Of a stretch of 64,000 nt of DNA, positions 46,124 to 55,681 are shown piece after piece. The DNA comes from Nocardioides sambongensis (lineage in GTDB: Bacteria > Actinomycetota > Actinomycetes > Propionibacteriales > Nocardioidaceae): NCBI RefSeq assembly GCF_006494815.1, contig NZ_CP041091.1, positions 434,001 through 498,000 on the forward strand, read 5' to 3'. How positions within the stretch are numbered: position 1 is the stretch's first letter; every line of letters begins with the position of its first letter. Below the pieces are notes generated by a model, which worked only from the letters and a program-made list of their open reading frames with translations, was not told the origin of the DNA and did not search any database. A program made the position numbers and the translations under genes.

Positions 46124-47407
46124 GTGACCGACGACGAGACGACGCAGCGGCGTCCCCGGCTGAGCAGGCGCGGCCTGATCGGCGGGGGAGCCGCGGCCGC
46201 CGGCGTCGTCGGTGCCTTCGCGGTGGGCCGCGCCAGCGCCGAGGACGGTACGACGACCGCCGCCGTGGCGTCGACGTACCCCTTACACGGGGAGCACCAG
46301 GCCGGGATCATCACCCCGGCCCAGGACCGGCTGCACTTCGTGGCGCTCGACGTGACCACCGAGGAGCGCGAGGAGCTCGTCGACCTGCTGCGCCGCTGGA
46401 CCGACGCGGCCGCGCGGATGACGCAGGGGGAGCCGGCGGGTCCGCTGGGGCCGGTCGAGGGACCGGCCGCGGCTCCGCCGGACGACACCGGCGAGGCGAT
46501 CGGCCTGCCGGCCAGCGGGCTGACCATCACCTTCGGCTTCGGTCCGTCCCTGTTCCGCGACGCTCGCGGGCGCGACCGGTTCGGCCTGGCCGAGCGGCGC
46601 CCCGCCGCGCTGGAGGAGCTGCCCCGGTTCTCCGCCGACGTGCTGGATCCCGGTCGGACCGGCGGTGACCTGTGCATCCAGGCGTGCGCCCACGACCCGC
46701 AGGTGGCGGTGCACGCCATCCGGAACCTGGTCCGGATGGGTTTCGGCACGACCACGGTGCGCTGGTCCCAGCTCGGCTTCGGACGCACCTCCACCACGTC
46801 GACCAGCCAGTCCACCCCGCGCAACCTGTTCGGCTTCAAGGACGGCACCGCCAACGTCAAGGCCGAGGAGTCCGACGCCCTGGACGAGCACGTCTGGGTC
46901 GGCGAGGGCGACGACCCGGCGGGGGACTGGCTCGCCGGAGGGTCCTACCTGGTGGCCCGGCGGATCAACATGACGATCGAGGTGTGGGACCGGCAGTCGC
47001 TGGAGTCCCAGGAGAACATCGTGGGCCGCACCAAGGGCACCGGCGCCCCCCTCTCGGGCGGTGCGGAGTTCACCGAGCCGGACTTCGAGATGGCCGGGAG
47101 CGCGGGGCCGCTGATCCCGGTCGACGCCCACGTCCGGGTGGTCCACCCCGATCAGCTCGACGGCGCCCGGATGCTGCGCCGCGGCTACAACTTCGTGGAC
47201 GGCAGCAACGACCTCGGCGGCCTCGACGCCGGCCTCTTCTTCCTCGCCTACGTGCGCGACCCCCGCACCCACTTCATCCCGGCGCAGCGCGCGATGGCCG
47301 CCTCCGACGCCCTGATGGAGTACCTGCGCTTCACCGGCCAGGCCGTCTTCGCCGTACCGGCGGGGGTGGCCGACGGGGAGTACGTCGGGCAGGCGCTCTT
47401 CTCCTGA
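46124..47407 (+). CDS. efeB: EfeB: Tat-exported DyP-type peroxidase
   Basis: 427 residues. A twin-arginine signal (LSRRGLIGGG followed by a hydrophobic Ala/Gly run) exports the folded heme protein. The DyP-peroxidase core shows the GFKDGT motif, with the catalytic Asp, and the proximal heme His likely in DAHVRVVHP. EfeB oxidises ferrous iron or deferrochelates heme in EfeUOB systems. GTG start 33 bases after efeO. It ends the operon. Confidence 0.95.
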   Translation: MTDDETTQRRPRLSRRGLIGGGAAAAGVVGAFAVGRASAEDGTTTAAVASTYPLHGEHQAGIITPAQDRLHFVALDVTTEEREELVDLLRRWTDAAARMTQGEPAGPLGPVEGPAAAPPDDTGEAIGLPASGLTITFGFGPSLFRDARGRDRFGLAERRPAALEELPRFSADVLDPGRTGGDLCIQACAHDPQVAVHAIRNLVRMGFGTTTVRWSQLGFGRTSTTSTSQSTPRNLFGFKDGTANVKAEESDALDEHVWVGEGDDPAGDWLAGGSYLVARRINMTIEVWDRQSLESQENIVGRTKGTGAPLSGGAEFTEPDFEMAGSAGPLIPVDAHVRVVHPDQLDGARMLRRGYNFVDGSNDLGGLDAGLFFLAYVRDPRTHFIPAQRAMAASDALMEYLRFTGQAVFAVPAGVADGEYVGQALFS

Positions 47408-47427
47408 GCGACCGCCGGACCGACGGC

Positions 47428-47458
47428 CCGAACGAGGGTCCGAACGAGGGTCCGAACG
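47428..47458. repeat. 12-bp tandem repeat, 2.5 copies
   Basis: CCGAACGAGGGT occurs at 47428-47439 and 47440-47451, followed by a partial copy to 47458, in the spacer between efeB and serA. Probably a slippage product. Confidence 0.7.
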
Positions 47459-47503
47459 GCTGGGCGCGGTCGACGGGTGACCGCGGGTGTCTGTCTCCCG
47501 GTC

Positions 47504-47537
47504 ACATGTTCGTAACACGTCGGTTCTCCGCTAATGT
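47504..47537 (+). promoter_or_regulatory. serA promoter region with palindrome
   Basis: A 17-bp near-palindrome ACATGTTCGTAACACGT (47504-47520) overlaps the expected -35 of a -10-like TAATGT (47532-47537). It could be an operator, or simply part of the promoter. serA starts 83 bases downstream. Confidence 0.4.
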
Positions 47538-47620
47538 GAACGTCAGCACAGCGTCGTGCCGACTCCCCAACTGCACGCACCAACCAGGCCCCGCCCGGGC
47601 CGACGCGAAGGAATCCCGCT

Positions 47621-49213
47621 GTGACTGATCGTCCCGTCGTCCTCATCGCCGAAGAGCTGAGCCCCGCCACCGTCGAGGCGCTCGGCCCGGACTTCGAGAT
47701 CCGCACCTGCAACGGTGCCGACCGTGCCGAGCTGCTGCCGGCGATCGCCGATGTCGACGCCATCCTGGTCCGTTCCGCCACCAAGGTCGACGCCGAGGCA
47801 CTGGCCGCGGCGTCCCGGCTGAAGGTGGTCGCCCGTGCCGGCGTCGGCCTCGACAACGTCGACGTCAAGGCGGCGACGCAGAACGGCGTCATGGTCGTGA
47901 ACGCCCCGACCTCCAACATCGTCTCGGCCGCCGAGCTGGCCGTCGCGCTGATGCTGGCCGCCGCCCGGAACGTGTCGCCGGCCCACGCCGCGCTGCGCAA
48001 CGGCGAGTGGAAGCGGTCGAAGTACACCGGCATCGAGCTGTACGAGAAGACCGTCGGCATCGTCGGCCTCGGACGGATCGGCGTGCTGGTCGCGCAGCGC
48101 CTCTCCGCCTTCGGCATGAAGGTGATCGCCTACGACCCCTACGTGCAGGCCGGCCGCGCCGCGCAGATGGGTGTCCGCCTGGTCGACCTCGACGCGCTGA
48201 TGGCCGAGTCGGACTTCATGTCGGTGCACCTGCCCAAGACGCCGGAGACCGTCGGCCTGATCGGTGCCGACCAGCTCGCGAAGGCCAAGTCCTCGCTGGT
48301 GCTGGTCAACGCCGCCCGTGGCGGCATCGTCGACGAGGCCGCCCTCTACGACGCGCTGAAGACCGGCCGCATCGCCGGCGCGGGTCTCGACGTGTTCGCC
48401 AAGGAGCCCTGCACCGACAGCCCCCTCTTCGAGCTGGAGACCGTGGTCGCCACCCCGCACCTGGGTGCCTCCACCGACGAGGCCCAGGAGAAGGCGGGCA
48501 TCGCCGTGGCCAAGTCGGTCCGCCTCGCGCTCTCCGGCGAGCTCGTCCCTGACGCGGTCAACGTCCAGGGCGGCGTGATCGCCGAGGACGTCCGCCCCGG
48601 CATCCCGCTGACCGAGAAGCTCGGCCAGATCTTCACCGGCGTCGCCGGCGAGGTCGCCCAGCAGCTCGACGTCGAGGTCCGCGGCGAGATCACCTCCCAG
48701 GACGTGAAGGTGCTGGAGCTGGCCGCCCTCAAGGGCGTCTTCTCCAGCGTCGTGGAGGAGTCGGTCTCCTACGTCAACGCCCCGCTGCTGGCCGCCGAGC
48801 GCGGCACCGCGGTGCGCCTGGTGACTGACCCGGAGAGCCCCGACCACCGCAACCTGATCACCCTGCGCGGCACCCTCGCGGACGGCGCGCAGGTCTCGGT
48901 CAGCGGCACGCTGGTCGGCCTCCAGCAGCGGGAGCGGCTGGTCGAGGTCAACGGCTACGACCTGGACATCGAGCCCACTGAGCACCTGGCCTTCTTCACC
49001 TACACCGACCGCCCCGGCATGGTCGGCACCGTCGGCCAGATCCTCGGCCAGGCGGAGGTGAACATCGCCGGCATGCAGGTCGCCCGCGACGCCAAGGGCG
49101 GCCAGGCGCTGGTCGCCCTCTCGGTCGACTCCGCGATCCCCGCCGAGACCCTCGGTGAGATCTCGGCCGCGATCGACGCGACCACGATCCGCGCTGTCGA
49201 CCTGACCGACTGA
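47621..49213 (+). CDS. serA: D-3-phosphoglycerate dehydrogenase, long (ASB plus ACT domain) form
   Basis: 530 residues, the mycobacterial-type length. First step of serine synthesis, NAD-dependent. Substrate and Rossmann domains: RSATKV, GVGLDNVD, the nucleotide loop VGIVGLGRIGVLVAQRL, NAARGGIVDE with the catalytic Arg, DVFAKEP, and the catalytic His in TPHLGAST. Then the allosteric substrate-binding (ASB) domain and a C-terminal ACT domain (LAFFTYTDRPGMVGTVGQILGQAEVNIAGMQVARD) that binds serine. GTG start with AAGGAA eight bases upstream. Confidence 0.96.
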   Translation: MTDRPVVLIAEELSPATVEALGPDFEIRTCNGADRAELLPAIADVDAILVRSATKVDAEALAAASRLKVVARAGVGLDNVDVKAATQNGVMVVNAPTSNIVSAAELAVALMLAAARNVSPAHAALRNGEWKRSKYTGIELYEKTVGIVGLGRIGVLVAQRLSAFGMKVIAYDPYVQAGRAAQMGVRLVDLDALMAESDFMSVHLPKTPETVGLIGADQLAKAKSSLVLVNAARGGIVDEAALYDALKTGRIAGAGLDVFAKEPCTDSPLFELETVVATPHLGASTDEAQEKAGIAVAKSVRLALSGELVPDAVNVQGGVIAEDVRPGIPLTEKLGQIFTGVAGEVAQQLDVEVRGEITSQDVKVLELAALKGVFSSVVEESVSYVNAPLLAAERGTAVRLVTDPESPDHRNLITLRGTLADGAQVSVSGTLVGLQQRERLVEVNGYDLDIEPTEHLAFFTYTDRPGMVGTVGQILGQAEVNIAGMQVARDAKGGQALVALSVDSAIPAETLGEISAAIDATTIRAVDLTD

Positions 49214-49273
49214 GCCCGGCTGCGGGTAGGCCGACCGGTTCCTCGAGCGGTCTCCCCGGGCGGTTCCGGACCG

Positions 49274-50770
49274 TCAGCCGACGAGTCCGGAACCCCGGGG
49301 GAGTCCCGTCACCGCCGCCAGCAGGTCGGCGCGGGTGGGGCCTGCGACGGGGTAACGTCGGCCGCCGATGTACGGGCCGAGGCGGGCGGCGACGACCGGG
49401 TCGGCGAGCGCCTCGGGCGGGGCGGCGAGCAGTCCGGCGATCCGAGCGGCCGCGCGCGCCAGCAACGCGTCCTCCGCGGCACCGGCCAGCAGCGCCGTCG
49501 TCACCGCCCAGGTCGGGTCCTCGGTCAGGTACGGCGCCCCGGCCACGTCCGCGGTGAGCTCGCCGAGCCGATGGCGGTCGAACCGGGTCGTGGCCGCCAC
49601 CCACGGGGACACCCGCAGGTCGGTGGCCTCGGCGAAGGCGGTGACCAGCTCCTCCGGGTCGTCCGAGGCCGCCGCGAGGGTGTCGCGCAGCGTGCAGGCG
49701 TGGATCGCCCCGATCGCGGCGCCCCGGCCCAGCGAGGGGTTGGTGGCCGCGGCGCTGTCGCCGACCGCCACGATCCCGGTCGCCACCGGGACCCCGTCGC
49801 GCACATAGCTGCGCCGTACGTCCGCGAGGCCGGCGAGGGGCAGCACGTCCGTGATCGGCTCCCCGGCGGCGATCCAGGCGGCCGAGGTCGGCGCGCACCG
49901 GGCCACCGCGGTCCAGGCGGCTGGGTCGCGCAGCGGCCGTAGCGCGCGGTCGTTCGCGGCCGCCACCAGCACGACGCAGAAGACGTCGTGGTCGCAGGGC
50001 AGCGTCAGCACCGACAGCGACGGGTGGTGGGTCAGCACCGGTCCGTGTCCCCGCGGCGACGCTCCGTGGGCCCGGAAGTAGCGGCTGTAGTAGACGAACC
50101 CGCACGGATCCCGCTCCTCGACCGGCGTCGTGCCGCCGAGCCCGCCGAGGCCGCTGACCCAGGCCGGCAGCGGCGTACGACGACCGGCGGCGTCGACGAC
50201 CAGGTCGGCCGGCACCCGTCCGTCGGCGGTGCGCACCCCGCGGACCCGCGGCCGTCCCGGTCCGTGGTCGACGACCAGCCCGGTCACCCGGGCGCCGCGG
50301 CGCACGGTCAGCCCCGGCTGCGACTGTGCGAGCCGGGCGAGCGCCGCCTCCAGGACGGGACGGCGGGCGGTCACGGTGTCGAACTGCTCGTCGCCGGGCT
50401 GCCAGCCGTGCGTGGCGGCGTCCGGCTGCAGGTGGAGCAGGTTGACCCGGACGGCTCCGTGGGCGAGGAGGTCCGCGCACAGCTCGGGCAGCTCCCGCTC
50501 GATCTCGTGGCGCCAGCGCGGCAGCATCAGGTGGGGCTGGCGGAACTGGCTGACGCCGGGTCGCTGCCATTCCTCCCAGGCGGCCTCGGCGTCGGCCCGC
50601 GGGGTCGGAGCCTGCGCGGGAGGCGGCGCGGGGTCGCGGTCGAGCACGGTCACCCGGTGGCCGTCGCGGGCCAGCAGGAGGGCGGCCGTGAGGCCGGTCA
50701 GTCCGGCGCCGACGACGGCGACGGTCCGGGGGCGCCGGACGCTCCGGGGCGGGGGTTCGAAGGTTCGCAT
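49274..50770 (-). CDS. FAD-dependent monooxygenase-like flavoprotein
   Basis: 498 residues. N-terminal FAD Rossmann motif VAVVGAGLTGLTAALLLARDGHRVTVLDRD, a mid-protein LVVDAAGRRTPLPAW (the DG/GR motif of group A flavoproteins), and the second FAD contact GIVAVGDSAAATNPSLGRGAAIG, typical of this class of monooxygenases and halogenases. The halogenase WxWxIP motif is not visible. Ribosome site GAGGAG. It is transcribed after the ATPase/HTH regulator gene, which may control it. Substrate unknown; no further biosynthetic genes are adjacent. Confidence 0.88.
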   Translation of the reverse strand: MRTFEPPPRSVRRPRTVAVVGAGLTGLTAALLLARDGHRVTVLDRDPAPPPAQAPTPRADAEAAWEEWQRPGVSQFRQPHLMLPRWRHEIERELPELCADLLAHGAVRVNLLHLQPDAATHGWQPGDEQFDTVTARRPVLEAALARLAQSQPGLTVRRGARVTGLVVDHGPGRPRVRGVRTADGRVPADLVVDAAGRRTPLPAWVSGLGGLGGTTPVEERDPCGFVYYSRYFRAHGASPRGHGPVLTHHPSLSVLTLPCDHDVFCVVLVAAANDRALRPLRDPAAWTAVARCAPTSAAWIAAGEPITDVLPLAGLADVRRSYVRDGVPVATGIVAVGDSAAATNPSLGRGAAIGAIHACTLRDTLAAASDDPEELVTAFAEATDLRVSPWVAATTRFDRHRLGELTADVAGAPYLTEDPTWAVTTALLAGAAEDALLARAAARIAGLLAAPPEALADPVVAARLGPYIGGRRYPVAGPTRADLLAAVTGLPRGSGLVG

Positions 50771-50835
50771 CGCTCTGTCTCCTCGTGCGGTGGGTGGGCG
50801 ACCAACCTCGCGCCGCCCACTGTCCACCGACCAGG

Positions 50836-52895
50836 TCAGAGGCTGCTCAGTTCCTGACCATCGTCGTGCGGCAGCCGTCGTACGCCGATCTCGACCGCCC
50901 ACAGCAGCTCGACGAGCCGCTCCTGGGCGCGGGCCAGGTGGCGGCGGTAGGTGCTGAACGGCAGGTCCAGCACCTCGGCGGCGGCCTCCTGGGTCGGCGC
51001 GCCCTTGAGGTAGGTCCGCTCGAGGACGGCGCGGTGGTCGGCGCCGCGCGGCTCGACCCGGAGCTCGGCGACGGTGTCGACCAGGACCTGCCGGAGCCGC
51101 TGCACCCGGTCCGGGGCGTCGACGTCGGCGAGCGCGGTGCCGATCAGCGGGGAGTCGGCCAGCCGGTCGGGCCGTGCGAGGTGCGGCAGCGCCGCGCGCA
51201 CCGCGGCGGCGAAGGCGGCCTGGCCCAACGGCGCCGGGCGCAGCATCGACTCCGGCGGCGGCCCCGTCGCCCCGCTGAGCTCGCGGCGCGCCATGAGCTC
51301 GAACAGTGCGGGCGGCGGGAAGCGTCGCCGGTCCCAGCCGTAGCCGTCCACGTCGACGCCGTGGTGGTCGACCGAGAACATCGGGCACATCCCGAGGTAC
51401 TCGAAGTAGGGCCCGTAGAGCTCCGGCGCGAGGGTGGCGATGAACGTCCACGCCGCGGGTTCGAGCGACCACTCCAGGATGCAGGAGACGCCGTTGACGA
51501 GCAGGACCAGCGGGTCGCCCTGGTAGGCGCCGGAGGCCCCGGAGAACCGGTTCATGTTGATCCGCTCGCCGGGCCGCAGCGGCGCGGTGCCGGCGACCGC
51601 GCGCAGGGCGGCGGCGGCCACCGGGTCGTCCGTGGCCATCGGGTCGCCCGGGGCGAGGTAGACCTGGACCGCGAAGCCGACCACCCCGGCCTCCGACCGC
51701 GCCCGATAGAGGCTGCGCGGCTGCTCCTGGAGCCAGCGGCCCGCAAGCGCCGCGGACGCGGGGCCCTCCGCCTGCTCGATCAGGTGCAGGACCTCCGCGT
51801 GGTCCTCGCGTCCGGCCCGCGTGATCGGCAGCAGGCCGCCCTCCCGCAGCCCCGCCGTCTGGTCGGAGAGCGGGCCGCGGCGGTGGAGCAGCAGGATCTC
51901 GGCCGCCGCGCGGTCGGGGTGCACCTCGTGCGGGTCGACGATCCGCTGCAGGAAGTGGTCCCGCACCCGGCGGTGCAGGTCCGCGAAGGCAGCCGGCGCG
52001 CGTTGCGCGAACTCCGCCTCGAACACCTCCCGCACCACCTCGTGCAGATACAGCCCGACCGAGCCCCGGCGTACGTAGGCACGGGACTCCAGCCAGCCCC
52101 ACACCTCCTCGGAGCGGCCCCCGACGGTGTGCTCGAGCAGGTCGTAGGTCATCCGGGTCGCGTGGGCGCAGGTGGCCAGGCCGGCGCGATGGGCGGCGTC
52201 GGGCACGTCGTCGACGACCAGCCGGCACAGCCGTCCGACCAGGTCGGGGGCGTCGGCCAGCTGCTCGGGGACGGCCCCGGCGGCGGCCGCCTCCGCCAGC
52301 ATCGCCAGGGCCAGGGGATGGCCTCGTCCGATGCGGGCCAGCTGGTCGCGATCGAGCTCCGGTACACCGAGCCGGGCGAGCAGGTCGACGCTCTGGGCCG
52401 GGCCGAGGCCGCTCAGCTCGTGCACGCGGACCAGCTGGTGCCAGCCCGGGTCGAGCAGCCACCCGCGCGGGGGTTCGGTGCGGCCGGCCAGGACGGTCAC
52501 GGCGTCGGCGGTCAGGGACGGCAGCAGCCGCTCCCGGAACCAGCCGTCGAGGGCCGGAGCACCTCGTAGCCGTCGACCAGGAGGACGTCGGGGGTGTCCT
52601 CGCCGATCGCGGCGGTGACGGCCTCAGCCGTGCAGGACAGCTCCCGGGCGTCCAGGTAGGCGATCGTGCGACCACCCTCGGTCGCCCGGCGCGCCATCGC
52701 GTCGAGCAGGGTGGTCTTGCCGATCCCACCCGGTCCGTGCACGAGGTGCAGCCGTACGTCGCTCGCGCCTCGCACCGAGTCCGCGAAGGCCGCGAGCTGC
52801 TCCTCGCGACCGACGAACCCGCGGTCCCGGGCCCCGTCGAGCAGCGCGCCCAGCCGCCCCCGGTCCGGGGGAGGCGGTGGCTCGACGACGGCCAT
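50836..52895 (-). CDS. STAND-type ATP-binding transcriptional regulator, one apparent frameshift
   Basis: About 686 residues if corrected. N-terminal P-loop HGPGGIGKTTLLD, Walker B-like VLLVDGYEVL, then a long helical signal-sensing part (arm-like helices, a GNAT-like or cupin-like beta segment in the middle is possible around YLAPGDPM and MNRFSGASG), and a C-terminal sigma-70 region-4-like helix-turn-helix: LERTYLKGAPTQEAAAEVLDLPFSTYRRHLARAQERLVELLW. The frame breaks at the C run (minus strand) 52551-52553; adding one base restores EVLRPLDGWFRERLLP. It probably regulates the following flavoprotein gene in response to an unknown signal. Confidence 0.82.
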
Positions 52896-52952
52896 CGTCC
52901 GAGCCTAGTCCGTGCGCTGCCGGTGGTCCGGGGCCCGCGGACCGGGCAACCC

Positions 52953-53402
52953 TCACGGCACCACTGCGAGGATCGCCCGCATCTTGTAGCGGGAGTCTCC
53001 GTTCGCCACGACCAGGTCGCGGGTCCGGTCCTCGCAGTCGACCCCGCGGCTGTCGATCGTCAGCCACGCTCCGCCGAGAACCTCCACCTGCAGCGAGATC
53101 CGCGTCTCGTCGCTGAAGGTCTCGGTCCCGTCGCTCAGCGTGTTGCGTCGCTGGCCGACGGTGTAGGAGCGGGTCCGGGTGGTCGTGTTGCCCAGCCGGG
53201 CCCGGAGCTGGTCGGTGCCGGTGGCGTCGTGCTGGAGGTTGACCGCCTTGGTGGAGACCAGCCGCAGGGTGCAGGTCGCCACGGCGGCCGCCCGAGGTGG
53301 TGCGGCGGACGCGCCGGCGGCGGCCGTGGTGGTGAGTGCGGTGAGGCCGAGCCCGCCGACGGCGGTGGCGAGCGCGGAGGTGATGACGAGACTTCTGTTC
53401 AT
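52953..53402 (-). CDS. Secreted hypothetical protein
   Basis: 149 residues. A clear signal peptide (about residues 1-33, ending near AGASAAP) is followed by a small beta-rich domain with two Cys (CTLRLVST ... DCEDRT) that could form a disulfide. The TLRLVSTKAVNLQHDATGTDQLRARLGN region looks like a jelly-roll or Ig-like strand set. No known family recognised. It is divergent from a VOC-family gene; the spacer of about 217 bases should hold both promoters. Confidence 0.75.
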   Translation of the reverse strand: MNRSLVITSALATAVGGLGLTALTTTAAAGASAAPPRAAAVATCTLRLVSTKAVNLQHDATGTDQLRARLGNTTTRTRSYTVGQRRNTLSDGTETFSDETRISLQVEVLGGAWLTIDSRGVDCEDRTRDLVVANGDSRYKMRAILAVVP

Positions 53403-53619
53403 GGTGATGCCTCTCGGTGCGCACCGGGTGCTCCCGGTGCTCGACGACCGGTCCTGGTGACCGGTTCCTGTGGAGTCACCGTGCCGAGGGCGGCTGTCCG
53501 GATGACAGGCCACCGACTGCTCACTTCCTGTCCGCCGGGTCCCCGGCGTGTGCGTGCCCTGGGATCGCCGTCGCGCTCCGTTGGGGGCGCGGACCCGGCG
53601 CACTCGTTATCGTCGAGGC

Positions 53620-54069
53620 ATGCCCATCAAGCTCGAGAACGTCGGCATCGCCGTCCGCGACCTGGAGGCGACGATCGCCTTCTTCACCGATCTCGGGCTC
53701 TCCGTCCTCGGCCGCGACACGGTGAGCGGGGAGTGGACCGACACCGCCGTCGGCCTGGATGGCAACCACGCGAGGATCGCGATGCTCCAGACGCCGGACG
53801 GCACCGGCCGGATCGAGCTCTTCGAGTACCTGCATCCCGACGCGATCGAGACCGAGCCGACGCTCCCCAACGAGATCGGCATGCACCGCGTGGCCTTCTC
53901 GGTGGACGACCTCGACGAGGCGCTCGCCATCGCCGCACGCCACGGCTGCCACCCGTTGCGGGGCGTGGCGAGATACCAGGACGTCTATCGGCTGACCTAC
54001 CTCCGCGGTCCCAGCGGCATCATCGTGATGCTGGCCGAGGAGCTCGGCACGGCGGGCGAGAGCAGGTAG
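53620..54069 (+). CDS. VOC (glyoxalase-like) family protein
   Basis: 149 residues. First module IKLENVGIAVRDLEATIAFFTDLGLSVLG, second module GMHRVAFSVDDLDEALAIAARHGC, and a final strand GPSGIIVMLAEE. Metal-ligand positions: His in GMHRVAF and Glu in IELFEYL and MLAEE. ATG at 53620; a -10-like TATCGT lies six bases upstream, suggesting a leaderless mRNA. Function unknown; methylmalonyl-CoA epimerase-like or resistance-like proteins share the fold. Confidence 0.85.
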   Translation: MPIKLENVGIAVRDLEATIAFFTDLGLSVLGRDTVSGEWTDTAVGLDGNHARIAMLQTPDGTGRIELFEYLHPDAIETEPTLPNEIGMHRVAFSVDDLDEALAIAARHGCHPLRGVARYQDVYRLTYLRGPSGIIVMLAEELGTAGESR

Positions 54070-54136
54070 CGCGCTGCCCGCCGATCCGGACGGCCGACGG
54101 CGTCGGTCCCACCGGCGGCCCGCGACGGCCCACCGA

Positions 54137-55620
54137 CTACGCCACCAGCACCGGCCCCGCCGTCGTACGACGAGGGGCCGGTGTGGCACGTCCGGCCCCC
54201 TCCTCGAGCACTCGCCGGGCCCGGGCCAGGCGCACCACCGCCTCGGTGAGCTCGGGCGCCGGGAGCGTGTAGACCAGACGCAGGTAGCGGTTCAGCCCGC
54301 CGGCCGGCGCGAAGACGGGTCCGGCGGCGAGCAGGACGTCGTGGCGCGCCGCCTCCTTGACCAGGGCGGTGGAGTCGCCCGCGGGCCCGGCGGGGAGGTG
54401 GCACCACAGCGCCATCCCGCCGGCCGGCAACCGGAACTCCCAGTCCGGGAGGTGCTCGGCGAGCGCGCTGACCAGGGCGTCGCGCTGGGTGCGCAGCCGT
54501 TGTCGGTTGGCCGCCACGATCGTTTCGGCGTCGGTGGCCAGCACCCGCGCCAGCACCGCCTGCTCGAGCACGGCCGCGCCCAGGTCGAGCCCGATCCGCG
54601 CCTGGGTCAGTCGGTCGACCAGCTGGTGCGGGGCCCGGATCCAGCCGAGCCGCAGGCCGCCCCAGATGCTCTTGCTGGCCGACCCGAGGGTGACGGTGCC
54701 GGGGTGGTGCACCGCGAAGGGCGGCTGCTCGCCGCCGCCGTCACCTTCGTCGTCGCCGTCGAGGAGGAGCTCGTGGTGCGCCTCGTCGACCACCGGGGTG
54801 CAGTCGTGCCGCGCCAGCGCCGCGGCGAGCCGCTCCCGGTCGGCCGCGCCCATGCTCAGCCCTGTCGGGTTGTGCAGGTCCGGCATCAGATACGCCGCCC
54901 GCGGGCGGTGCCGGGTCAGCAGCGTGGCGGTGGCGTCCAGGTCCCACCCGGTCGGTTCGAGCGGGGACACGGCGAGCCGGGCGCCGCCGGTGCGCACCGC
55001 CTGCGCCGCATTGGGGTAGGTGGGGGAGTCGATGAGCACCTTGTCCCGGGGCCGGTGAGAGCGGCGGAGACCACCGCGGTCGCGGCCAGGGCACCCGGCG
55101 TGACGATGATCTGCTCGGGGCGGGTGGCCAGCCCGCGGGCGGCGTACCGGTCCGCGATCGCGGCCTGCAGGTCGGGGAGCCCGGCCGGGTAGTACCCGTT
55201 GCCGCCGAGGTGGGCGGGGAGCTCCGCGACGGCGGCGGCGTAGTGCGCGGCGACGCCGGGGGGAGCGGTGGCGGCCGCGCAGACCAGGTCCAGGAGGCCG
55301 GGTCGCGGCACCCCGGGGTTGAGCGCCCGGTCGTGCGCCCGCACGGGACCGCCGGGCAGGCGGGTGTAGGTGCCCGATCCCTGGCGTGCCTCGGCGTAGG
55401 CGGTCTCCCGCAGGGAGGCGTAGGCGCGGGTGACGGTGGTCCGTGAGACTCCCAGCGCCCCGGTCAGGTCGCGCTCGCTGGGCAGCCGGGCGCCGTACGC
55501 GATGCGGCCGTCGCCGACGAGCTCGCGGATCGCGTCCGCCAGGCCCAGGTAGGCCGGGCTGCGTTCGAAGTCGCCGACCAGGTCGGCGAGGCGTCGGGCC
55601 GAGATCGTGGCGCTGCTCAT
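54137..55620 (-). CDS. MocR-type GntR/aminotransferase regulator, one apparent frameshift
   Basis: About 494 residues if corrected. N-terminal GntR winged helix (residues about 20-85: LADAIRELVGDGRIAYGARLPSERDLTGALGVSRTTVTRAYASLRE) and a C-terminal fold-type I aminotransferase domain with the PLP Lys in LGSASKSIWGGLRLGW (Lys in SKSIW) and the Asn in DLHNPTG. The frame breaks at the G run (minus strand) 55045-55047; one extra G restores GPGDKVLIDSPTYPN. It is divergent from a YczE-like membrane protein gene, a common MocR partner. Ligand unknown (pyridoxal-related). Confidence 0.9.
54149..54183. terminator. Stem-loop at the end of the MocR gene
   Basis: CACCGGCCCC (54149-54158) pairs with GGGGCCGGTG (54174-54183); the loop itself contains the palindrome CGTCGTACGACG. 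It lies within the last codons of the MocR gene and between convergent genes. Confidence 0.55.
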
Positions 55621-55681
55621 GCGGTCCAGTGAACCACGATTGGCTATTTGTCAGCAGTCCAATGTCGCGGAGAGTGGTGGC
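55621..55681. promoter_or_regulatory. Divergent MocR/YczE control region
   Basis: The 61-bp spacer holds ATTGG and CCAAT as an inverted repeat, and GTCCAGTG and GTCCAATG as direct repeats. MocR regulators usually bind direct or inverted repeats in the spacer with their divergent partner. The exact operator is a suggestion. GGAGAG just before 55682 is the ribosome site of the yczE-like gene. Confidence 0.45.

Noticed and set aside
49274..52895. Natural-product biosynthetic cluster around the flavoprotein
   Set aside because: Only one oxidative enzyme and one regulator are present; no synthase, carrier or tailoring set follows.
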